From the NCBI GenBank assembly GCA_023229795.1, contig JALNYP010000086.1, forward strand, positions 1 to 13,396: a DNA stretch of 13,396 nucleotides, in the 5' to 3' direction. Source of the stretch: Syntrophobacterales bacterium (GTDB lineage: Bacteria; Desulfobacterota; Desulfobaccia; Desulfobaccales; 0-14-0-80-60-11). The position numbers and the translations under genes are program-made. Every line of letters begins with the position of its first letter. Within the stretch, counting starts at the first letter, position 1. Positions 5,875-12,218 of the stretch are shown here, in pieces. Below the pieces are notes generated by a model. That model ran no database searches and had not been told where the DNA came from. It was given only the letters and a program-made list of their open reading frames with translations.

Positions 5875-7128
5875 ATGACTCCCTTAGAATTTTTCCGTCT
5901 GCAAACCCGCCAGGAAGTCCTGGCCCTCTATGAGCGCTTTCTGCCAGTGGGCACGGAGCAGGTCGAACTGGCCGCGGCTCAAGGCCGGGTGACCGTTGCG
6001 GCCATTACCGCGCCGGAGGCCGTGCCGGGGTTTCTCCGGGCCACTATGGACGGCTATGCGGTCCGGGCCCAGGATACCTTCGGGGCCAGCGTCGGCGCGC
6101 CCCAGTATCTGGAGGTCAAAGGGGAAGTGCCCATGGGCGCGGCCCCGGAGCGCGGCGTGGGTCCCGGCGAAACCTTGCGGGTGGCCACCGGCGCCATGCT
6201 GCCCAATGGTGCGGACGCGGTGGTGATGCTCGAATACACCGCGGAGCACCCGGACGGCACCCTGGAGGTGCGCCGGGCCGTGGCCCCCGGTGAAAACGTC
6301 CTGGCGCCGGGAGAGGATGTGGCCCGAGGCGAGGTGATCTTCCCGGCGGGGCGGCGGCTGCGCCCCCAGGAGGTCGGCCTTTTGGCCGCCCTGGGCCTGA
6401 CTGCGGTAACGGTTTACCGCAAACCCCGGGTGGCCATCCTTTCTTCCGGCGATGAGATTGTACCCCTGGAAGGACGGCCCCGGCCGGGGCAGGTGCGGGA
6501 TTCCAATGCCTACCTGGCCGCGGCCCAGGTGGCCGAGTGGGGCGGCCTCCCCTTGATGCAGGGCATCGTGCCCGATGACTTCGCGGCGTTGCGGGGCGCC
6601 CTGGCGCAGGCGTTGGAGGCGGCCGATCTGATCCTGGTCTCCGGCGGCAGTTCCGTAGGGGTGCGGGACCTGACCCTGAACGCCATCCAGGACCTGCCCG
6701 GCGCCGACGTCCTGGTGCACGGGGTGGCGCTGAGGCCCGGCAAGCCCACCATCCTGGCGTCCCTGGGGACCCCGGGACTTAAGCCCCTGCTGGGGCTGCC
6801 GGGGCACCCGGCTTCCGCCGCGGTGGTCATGGAAGTGCTGGGGCGGCCGTTGCTCACGCGCCTGGCCGGGCTGACCGATCCGGCGTCCTGGGGTCGGAGC
6901 GTGAGCGCACGGCTCTCCCGCAACCTGGCCGGGGCCACGGGGCGGGAGGATTACGTGCGGGTGCGCCTCCGCCGGGACGATCACATCGTCTGGGCCGACC
7001 CGGTCCTGGGGCCTTCGGGGCTCCTCTCCCCCCTGGTGAAGAGCGACGGCCTGGTGATGATCCCCCTGGGAGTGGAAGGCCTCTTCAAGGGGGAGGAAGT
7101 GATGGTGCAATTATTCGGGTGGTCCTGA
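5875..7128 (+). CDS. moeA: Molybdopterin molybdotransferase MoeA
   Basis: Inserts molybdate (or tungstate in some paralogues) into adenylylated molybdopterin, the last common step of molybdenum-cofactor synthesis in the cytoplasm. The 417 residues match the usual length of about 400-420. Visible motifs: TMDGYAVRA (58-66), ATGAMLPNGADAVV (104-117), SSGDEIV (190-196), DSNAYLAA (209-216), SGGSSVGVRD (256-265, in place of the more common SGGVSVGDYD), LRPGKP (286-291) and LLGLPGHPASA (305-315), then a C-terminal domain IV (about 335-417). The ATG immediately follows the hicA stop, with AAGAG (5866-5870) as a modest ribosome-binding site. No other moa, mob or moe gene is in the window. It probably shares the hicB promoter transcript. 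Confidence 0.95.
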   Translation: MTPLEFFRLQTRQEVLALYERFLPVGTEQVELAAAQGRVTVAAITAPEAVPGFLRATMDGYAVRAQDTFGASVGAPQYLEVKGEVPMGAAPERGVGPGETLRVATGAMLPNGADAVVMLEYTAEHPDGTLEVRRAVAPGENVLAPGEDVARGEVIFPAGRRLRPQEVGLLAALGLTAVTVYRKPRVAILSSGDEIVPLEGRPRPGQVRDSNAYLAAAQVAEWGGLPLMQGIVPDDFAALRGALAQALEAADLILVSGGSSVGVRDLTLNAIQDLPGADVLVHGVALRPGKPTILASLGTPGLKPLLGLPGHPASAAVVMEVLGRPLLTRLAGLTDPASWGRSVSARLSRNLAGATGREDYVRVRLRRDDHIVWADPVLGPSGLLSPLVKSDGLVMIPLGVEGLFKGEEVMVQLFGWS

Positions 7129-7531
7129 CAACTCTTCTTCACACAAGCTTATTTCCATTTCAATTTAATTTAGGATAGTTTGACCGGCGCCTGGCCGGAT
7201 ATCGCTGATTTATGCCTTATTCCAAGATGATAGCTAATTTCATCCAAGAAGGTTGGCTATGGTTATTATCCTGGTTCCATTGACTATTTTCAGATATGCC
7301 CTTATCTTGCTGGCTATAACCGATCTAACGGTATCTGCTGAATCTCTTTTTTTTATAAATTTCCATTGATTTTTTCAAAAGCCTATGGCATCGTGTGTGC
7401 TATGAGGGGGCTTTAGCTTTATAAAGGCTCGTTTGAGGCTCGCAACTTGATGAAAAGGTTTGGAAATTTGGATTAATGACGTGATTTTCCTGATTAAATA
7501 ATATCGGCTAACATTAAGAGCAGAGGTTGTT
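7129..7531. other. AT-rich spacer after moeA
   Basis: A 403-base stretch with an abrupt drop in G+C relative to moeA. It contains a small hairpin, CCGGC/GCCGG (7184-7188 with 7194-7198), with no T-run, so it is a doubtful terminator for moeA. It also contains a possible 36-residue hydrophobic ORF (7259-7369), eight consecutive T at 7347-7354, and GGCTCG repeated 11 bases apart near 7425-7441. No promoter with both boxes at good spacing was found before the gene at 7532. No RNA gene was recognised. Confidence 0.55.
7259..7369 (+). CDS. Possible small hydrophobic peptide (36 aa)
   Basis: ATG at 7259 is preceded by AGAAGG (7247-7252) six bases upstream, a good Shine-Dalgarno site. The frame runs to TGA at 7367-7369. 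The predicted peptide begins MVIILVPLTIFRYALILLAI, which could form one membrane helix, then a short polar tail with another hydrophobic end. Small hydrophobic peptides include type I toxins and membrane regulators, but nothing here identifies one. A chance ORF in AT-rich DNA is equally possible. Confidence 0.25.
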   Translation: MVIILVPLTIFRYALILLAITDLTVSAESLFFINFH

Positions 7532-8107
7532 ATGTTTAAGGTAGCTGATAGAAAGGATGAAAACCTAACTACTGTTGTTCAAATCAATCCTAAGGATGGT
7601 TTTTATGAAAGCCAGTCCTTTAGTGCGGATAAAGATTACCGGAAATTGTTAGAAGATAAAATTAAGGAAAAGAAATTAAATTTAGAAAATAATGAAGTGG
7701 AGATGAAGGGAAGTTCGAGAGAAAATCTCCAGAAAAAAAGGAAGTGGATGTCTGAAGTTGTAAAACCTATATTAGAAATAAAGGATATACTTGAAAGAAC
7801 TGGGTTAGTTGAAATAAGATTAATGTATAGAAATAAGAAAGTCACCTCTAATGATCTTAAGAACATTATTATCAAGTCGACAGAATACGATGAATCCCAA
7901 ATTGTCAAATCCGGATTTAAATTAGATATAGATTTTTGTCCTCGCTCCGCTGCTCTGAATAATAAACGGGATTGTTTTCTAGTTCAATTGTTGGGCAAGA
8001 CCACGGAGCCTGAAATTCTGAAAAAATACTATAGCTTGGACTCCTTAATGGAGTTCATTATAAATTATTGTTCAGAGTACATAGCTGCATTCTCAGACCA
8101 GGGCTGA
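7532..8107 (+). CDS. Hypothetical protein of atypical base composition (191 aa)
   Basis: I do not recognise this protein. The ATG at 7532 has AGAGG (7522-7526) five bases upstream. It is soluble-looking, with no signal peptide or membrane helix. The N-terminus holds short strand-like segments (TTVVQINPKDGFYESQSF), followed by a highly charged, probably helical middle (about 33-100, many Lys/Glu). The C-terminal part contains GFKLDIDFCPRSAALNN, DCFLVQLLG and a final hydrophobic helix with two aromatic YY/YC patches. Codons are A/T-rich (about one third G+C in two 60-base samples), unlike every neighbour. The stop TGA lies inside a palindromic repeat, so the original C-terminus may have been longer. 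It lies alone, convergent with the flippase-like gene. Horizontal acquisition is inferred; function unknown. Confidence 0.72.
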   Translation: MFKVADRKDENLTTVVQINPKDGFYESQSFSADKDYRKLLEDKIKEKKLNLENNEVEMKGSSRENLQKKRKWMSEVVKPILEIKDILERTGLVEIRLMYRNKKVTSNDLKNIIIKSTEYDESQIVKSGFKLDIDFCPRSAALNNKRDCFLVQLLGKTTEPEILKKYYSLDSLMEFIINYCSEYIAAFSDQG

Positions 8108-8145
8108 AGGCGGGATGCGCTTCGCTTTCCCGCCCTACGACTACT
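8101..8145. repeat. Palindromic repeat copy 1 (GGCTGAAG ... CTACGACTAC)
   Basis: GGCGGGA (8109-8115) pairs exactly with TCCCGCC (8128-8134), with an inner GCG/CGC stem in the loop. The head GGCTGAAG (8102-8109) and tail CTACGACTAC flank the hairpin. The first bases supply the stop codon of the preceding gene. Closely related to the copy at 8284-8332. Confidence 0.65.
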
Positions 8146-8415
8146 GACTTCCCCAAACCGGTAAGCAGTGCCCCAGCCTCGCAGCGCCTCCCGCCATTAG
8201 CTTTATTCCACCGCTATACTTCGAACGTTATCATCTGCGCCCATCCAAGGGTATAAAGCCTCGCTCTCCTTTCTGCAAACGCCGGGCTGAAAGCTGAAGG
8301 GGGGATGCGCTACGCTTTCCCGCTACGGCTACTCGTGTGGTCGCATCTTTATGTCTTGGTGGTGAGGTTTGCTTCAGGTCAGGTGGGAATAACCCGCGAT
8401 CCCGGGAAGACCGGG
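8108..8415. other. Intergenic region between convergent genes
   Basis: A 308-base stretch between the AT-rich gene (+ strand) and the flippase-like gene (- strand). It contains most of one palindromic repeat and all of a second, related one, separated by about 140 bases in which I see no gene or RNA. CCCGG/CCGGG around the flippase gene's stop forms a short hairpin on the - strand without a T-run, so termination there is uncertain. Confidence 0.55.
8284..8332. repeat. Palindromic repeat copy 2 (GGCTGAA ... CTACGGCTAC)
   Basis: Shares GGATGCGCTNCGCTTTCCCG (8303-8322) with copy 1 apart from one base (A instead of T at N), and has the same head and tail. The head is partly duplicated (GGGCTGAAAGCTGAAG) and the outer stem is imperfect (GGGGGGA against TTCCCGC). 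Likely a decayed member of the same family. Confidence 0.6.
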
Positions 8416-9375
8416 TTACTTCTCCCGCCAGACCACGATGAGGCCGAGGCTGAGCCAGAAGGCCTCCCGGATACGCCGCAGGATGCTGAAGGCCGCGCCC
8501 AGGGTGAAACCCAGATTAAAGCCCAGGGCCAGGAGGATGTTGCCGCCTTCCTGCACCCCCATGGCCGCGGGGATGAAGAATCCGAGGGCCGTGAAGAGCA
8601 TGGCCAGGGAGTCCAGGCACAGGGCCAGGCCCCAACTGATGGGGTGGCCCAGGAGCCAGAACATCAGATAGACCTCGACCGAATGGAGCAGCCAGCTTAA
8701 GAAGAACAGGAGAAAGGCCAGGGCCGCCCGGGCCGGATATTGCCGGTAGAAACCGGACATGGCCGTATCCAGGTCCAGCAAAAATCCCTCCTGCGCCTGG
8801 AGACATTGCGGCAACCAGCCTCGCCGGGAGAGGAAGCGGTAGCTGTTGCCGCAGGGGCCCCGGCTCGAGACCACCACGAAGGTGATGCCCGCCGCGGCCA
8901 AGCCGAGGGCCGCCAGACCCAGGAAGAGCATGTGTTTGGCCGCTTCCGGCAGAAAATGCGGGGCCAGGGCCAGCCCGGTAAAGATATACAGGATGAGGCT
9001 TAAGACCAGGATGCCCTTCTGGATCACCACTGAGGCGCTGGCCTTTTCCAGCGGCAGGCCTTCGGCCTGGAGCCGGGAAGCCTTGAAGGGCTCGCCCCCT
9101 AAGGAGGCGGTGGGAGTGAGCTGGTTTAAGGCCTCCCCTCCCAGGCGCAGCCAGAAGAGGCGCCAGACCGTGGTCTTTTCCGGCAATTGGACGATGATGA
9201 ACTTCCAGGACAGGGACTCCAGCCAGTTGACCAACCCGTAGGGCAAAAGGAGCAAGGGCCAGTACCAGCCTACCTGCAAGAGATAATGGCTCAGAGTATC
9301 CCAGCCGACTTCCTGCAAAATCCAGACAAAGAAAATAGAGGCGATCGCCAGGAGGATAAGATTGAGGCTGCGCAA
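8416..9375 (-). CDS. Flippase-like integral membrane protein (YbhN / HpnL / LPG-synthase TM-domain family)
   Basis: A 319-residue inner-membrane protein with about seven to eight hydrophobic segments (near 5-22, 37-54, 119-140, 149-170, 216-242, 247-270, 279-298). Family signatures are GGEALNQLTPTASLGGEPFK (79-98), PAAMGVQEGG (269-278) and RRIRE (300-304). Members include the flippase domain of lysyl-phosphatidylglycerol synthase, E. coli YbhN and the hopanoid-associated HpnL. They are thought to move lipids or lipid-linked compounds. The catalytic aminoacyl-transferase domain of MprF is absent. The start is TTG at 9375, because a TAG stop lies directly before it in frame and AAGGA sits about nine bases upstream; no ATG lies in the N-terminal part. 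It follows the exporter gene by 89 bases on the same strand. Substrate unknown. Confidence 0.83.
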   Translation of the reverse strand: MRSLNLILLAIASIFFVWILQEVGWDTLSHYLLQVGWYWPLLLLPYGLVNWLESLSWKFIIVQLPEKTTVWRLFWLRLGGEALNQLTPTASLGGEPFKASRLQAEGLPLEKASASVVIQKGILVLSLILYIFTGLALAPHFLPEAAKHMLFLGLAALGLAAAGITFVVVSSRGPCGNSYRFLSRRGWLPQCLQAQEGFLLDLDTAMSGFYRQYPARAALAFLLFFLSWLLHSVEVYLMFWLLGHPISWGLALCLDSLAMLFTALGFFIPAAMGVQEGGNILLALGFNLGFTLGAAFSILRRIREAFWLSLGLIVVWREK

Positions 9376-9415
9376 CTACATAATCCTTCTTGCCTAAGGG
9401 CGCAAATGGTCATGG

Positions 9416-9454
9416 ACCGGCCGCGTGAGGCCGGTATCTGGTCATCATACCAGA
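9416..9454. repeat. Pair of perfect hairpins between exporter and flippase genes
   Basis: ACCGGCC (9416-9422) pairs with GGCCGGT (9429-9435) around a six-base loop. Directly beside it, TCTGGT (9437-9442) pairs with ACCAGA (9449-9454) around CATCAT. Both are exact. Neither is followed by a T-run on the - strand, so they may be attenuating or mRNA-protecting structures and not a terminator. Confidence 0.5.
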
Positions 9455-9464
9455 GTGGGCCGGA

Positions 9465-11045
9465 TCAAGGAAGGGCTTCGGCGCGGGTTTCTTCGGCGCG
9501 GACCTGCCTGGGGAGGCGGCGCATGAGAAACACCAGGGGCAGGAGGCAGAGAAAGACGATGGTGAAGAACCAGTAGTCGTCGCAGAAGGCCAGCATCCTC
9601 GCCTGGCGCAGGACTTCGTTATAGAGCCCGGCCACGGCCTGGGGGGCGTTCCATAACTGCCAGTTGCTCCCCAGATCGGGCAGGGCCTGGGACATGCGAT
9701 GCTGCCATTCGGTAAAAGGCAGGGAAAAGGGAGTGAGGTGCTCCACCAGGCGGCTTTGATGGAACTGCGACCGCCGGGCCAGAAGGGTGGTGGCGGTGGC
9801 GATCCCAAAGGAGCCCCCCAGGTTGCGCATCAGGTTGAAGATGCCCGTGGCGTTGCCCATTTTCTCCTGGGAGATGCGGGACATGGTCAGGGTGGTGAGG
9901 GACACGAAGGTACTGCCCAGCCCAAAGCCTTGGATGAACCGGGGCCACCAGGCGGAGAAAAAATTGATATTGGTGTCGTAGTTGCTCATGAGATACACCG
10001 CGTAGGCGTTGATGACCAGACCTACAAACACCAGTTTGCGGCTGTCCACCACGGTGGTCAGCCGGCCCACTATCGGCATGATCATCAGGGAGCCGATGCC
10101 TCCGAAGGCCAGGGCCCAGCCTGCCAGGGTGGCGTCATACCCCATCAGGGTCTGGAGATAGAGGGGCAGGAGCATGATGCTGCCGTAGAGCACGAACCCG
10201 AAAAAGAACATGATGGTCACCCCGGCGGCATAGTTCCGCTCCTTGAACAGGCGCAGTTCCACCACCGGGTGTCTGGTTTTGAGCTCATGATAGATCAGGA
10301 CAATCAAGGCCACCGCGGCGATGATGGCCAGGCGGGTAATGAAGGCCGACGAGAACCAGTCTTCCCGCTCGCCCTTGTCCAAGACTACCTGCAGGGCCCC
10401 CAGACCCACGACCAACAGGCCCAACCCCCAATAGTCGATGCTGCCGGCCCGCTGGGACCGGATATAAGGCGGGTCGAAGATGAACATAAAGGTCATCAAC
10501 AGGGATAAAAGACCGATGGGCAGGTTGATATAGAAGGCCCAGCGCCAGGTCAGGTTGTCGGTGACCCAGCCGCCCATGACCGGCCCCACGATAGGCGCGA
10601 TGATCACCCCGATGCCCCAGAGGGCCATGGCCATGCCCCGCTCCTCCACCGGGAAGGTTTCGAGGAGAATGGCCTGGGAGATGGGCTGGAGCGCGCCGCC
10701 GCCGACGCCCTGGATGATGCGGAAGACGATGAGCATGCCCAGGTTGGTGGCCATGCCGCACAACATGGAACTGATGGTGAACAGGCCGATGCAAAGCATC
10801 AAAAAGCGTTTGCGGCCGAACAGCGCCGACAGCCAGCCGGTAATGGGCAGGATGACCGCGTTGGAGACCAGATAGGCCGTTAGGATCCAGGTGGTTTCGT
10901 CCTCGGAGGAGGCCAGGCTGCCGGCGATATGGGGCAGGGCCACGTTGACCACCGTGGTGTCCACGATCTCCATGAAGGTGCCGGCCATCACCGCAATGGT
11001 GATGAGCCATTTGTTGACCTGGACCTGGTTATTCGGGGTGTTCAT
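9465..11045 (-). CDS. emrB: MFS drug exporter, DHA2 (EmrB/QacA) family
   Basis: A 526-residue, predicted 14-helix proton-driven inner-membrane exporter. DHA2 motifs are clear: DTTVVNVALPHIAGSLAS (29-46) in helix 1, GWLSALFGRKR (motif A, 70-80), GVIIAPIVGPVMGG (motif C, the antiporter motif, 146-159) and WRWAFYINLPIG (167-178). ATG at 11045 is chosen; a GTG at 11048 directly before it is the only alternative because TGA lies three codons further up. No Shine-Dalgarno site is visible, which is odd. The gene follows the adaptor gene after 111 bases on the same strand; EmrB-type pumps work with an EmrA adaptor and a TolC channel, all present here. The substrate (hydrophobic toxins, uncouplers, bile-like compounds) cannot be read from sequence. 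Confidence 0.93.
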   Translation of the reverse strand: MNTPNNQVQVNKWLITIAVMAGTFMEIVDTTVVNVALPHIAGSLASSEDETTWILTAYLVSNAVILPITGWLSALFGRKRFLMLCIGLFTISSMLCGMATNLGMLIVFRIIQGVGGGALQPISQAILLETFPVEERGMAMALWGIGVIIAPIVGPVMGGWVTDNLTWRWAFYINLPIGLLSLLMTFMFIFDPPYIRSQRAGSIDYWGLGLLVVGLGALQVVLDKGEREDWFSSAFITRLAIIAAVALIVLIYHELKTRHPVVELRLFKERNYAAGVTIMFFFGFVLYGSIMLLPLYLQTLMGYDATLAGWALAFGGIGSLMIMPIVGRLTTVVDSRKLVFVGLVINAYAVYLMSNYDTNINFFSAWWPRFIQGFGLGSTFVSLTTLTMSRISQEKMGNATGIFNLMRNLGGSFGIATATTLLARRSQFHQSRLVEHLTPFSLPFTEWQHRMSQALPDLGSNWQLWNAPQAVAGLYNEVLRQARMLAFCDDYWFFTIVFLCLLPLVFLMRRLPRQVRAEETRAEALP

Positions 11046-11156
11046 CACGTTTGGTCAGTTTGAAAAGTCTAGGAAATTGGCGTCAAAGGCTTTCTGGCGT
11101 TTAGCTCTCGACATCCGGCAGTCCATCACCCCCAAAGCTCAAGAGCCGGAAGCCGG

Positions 11157-12218
11157 TCATTTTGGGGCGGGCGGGACATTCTCGCTGGATAACAGCCGTT
11201 TGCCGGTGCGCTCCCGGGTATCGATGGTGACCTCGGTGGACATCCCCAGGCGCAGCGGCCGGTTGTCGGGGAGGGGAGGAAGCAGCGTGATTTTGACGGG
11301 GATGCGTTGGACCACCTTGACCCAGTTGCCGGTGGCGTTTTCCGGGGGCAACAGGGAGAAGGCGGAGCCGGTGCCGGCCATGATGGAATCGACCTTGCCC
11401 TTAAACTCGACGCCGGGGTACATATCCACGCTCACTCTGGCGGGCTGGCCGAGATAGACGTGGGTGAGTTCCGTCTCCTTGTAGTTGGCTTGAATCCACA
11501 ATTGGGAGCTCTTCAGAGGTACCAGCATCATCAAGGGCTGGCCCGGCTGGACCCAGTTGCCCACCTCCACCTGCCGCTTGGTGATATACCCCTCGATCCG
11601 GGCGGTGATCTGGGTATAGCCCAGGTTGAGGCGGGCCTGCTCCAGTTTAGCCTTGGCCTCCTTGATGGCGGGCTGGTCTTCCAGGGGGATATCGGTGGAC
11701 CCCCCGATGGCGGCCAGGGATTCATGCAACTCCCGTTGGGCTCTCGTCACTTCCGCCTGGTTGATCCGGTAGCGGGTTTCCACCTGGTCCAGGGTCTGCT
11801 TAGGAATAGTGCGGCGCTCAAACAGGCCGGTATAGCGGGTCTTGTCGAGTTGGGCCATATGGAAATTGGCCTCGGCCTGGGGCACCCGGGTCTTGGCGGT
11901 GGCCACCCGGACGTAGGCCTGGGCCAGATCCTGGCGCAGGCGCCCGAGGTTCCCCTCGGCCTGGGCCACCGCGGTCTCATAATCCTGGGGCTCCAGGGTC
12001 AGCAGGACCTGGCCCGGAGTGACGTGCTGGTTGTTATCCACCATGATCTTGGCCACCCGGCCCGGCACCCGGGCCGCAATAACGCCCACGTAGCCGGCCA
12101 CATAGGCGTCGTCGGTGCTCACATGAATATGGATGTAAATCCAGTATCCGACGCCGGCCCCGATCATGAGGAGGACTAGCAGGCCGATGCCGAGACGGAG
12201 GAACAATTTACTTGACAT
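11157..12218 (-). CDS. emrA: HlyD/EmrA-family periplasmic adaptor (membrane fusion protein)
   Basis: Links the inner-membrane exporter to the outer-membrane channel. The 353-residue protein has a short N-terminus, one membrane helix (about 9-30), then STDDAYVAGYVGVIAARVPG (34-53), the EmrA hallmark opening the split lipoyl domain. A long coiled-coil hairpin follows (about 77-200, Ala/Gln/Glu/Arg-rich). The second lipoyl half and beta-barrel (about 201-340) include ARIEGYITKRQVEVGNWVQP, WIQANYKETEL and MYPGVEFKGKVDSI. The ATG at 12218 is chosen because it is directly before the membrane anchor and overlaps the end of the upstream TolC-like gene by 11 bases; the frame extends to 12302 only as overlap with that gene. 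AGGAG lies about 13 bases upstream, further than ideal, so translation is probably coupled. Confidence 0.93.
   Translation of the reverse strand: MSSKLFLRLGIGLLVLLMIGAGVGYWIYIHIHVSTDDAYVAGYVGVIAARVPGRVAKIMVDNNQHVTPGQVLLTLEPQDYETAVAQAEGNLGRLRQDLAQAYVRVATAKTRVPQAEANFHMAQLDKTRYTGLFERRTIPKQTLDQVETRYRINQAEVTRAQRELHESLAAIGGSTDIPLEDQPAIKEAKAKLEQARLNLGYTQITARIEGYITKRQVEVGNWVQPGQPLMMLVPLKSSQLWIQANYKETELTHVYLGQPARVSVDMYPGVEFKGKVDSIMAGTGSAFSLLPPENATGNWVKVVQRIPVKITLLPPLPDNRPLRLGMSTEVTIDTRERTGKRLLSSENVPPAPK

Noticed and set aside
5884..7110. 408-codon open frame on the - strand opposite moeA
   Set aside because: It lies wholly antisense to a clear moeA. Its translation is rich in His, Gly, Arg and Pro, typical of a high-G+C shadow frame, with no recognisable motif.
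7310..7356. Intrinsic terminator from a weak stem near 7317-7332 plus T8 at 7347-7354
   Set aside because: The stem is short and bulged, and about 14 bases separate it from the T-run, so it does not fit terminator geometry.
8101..8332. CRISPR array or integrated element ends
   Set aside because: Only two diverged copies, no regular spacing, and no integrase, transposase or target-site duplication visible.
8305..8700. 131-codon + strand frame starting in palindromic repeat copy 2
   Set aside because: Most of it is antisense to the flippase-like gene and the translated sequence is Gln/Glu/Gly/Pro-rich shadow.
11100..11161. 19-codon - strand ORF whose ATG overlaps the adaptor gene's stop (ATGA)
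   Set aside because: Tiny, with no recognisable feature; the ATGA overlap can arise by chance. Treated as part of the spacer between adaptor and exporter genes.
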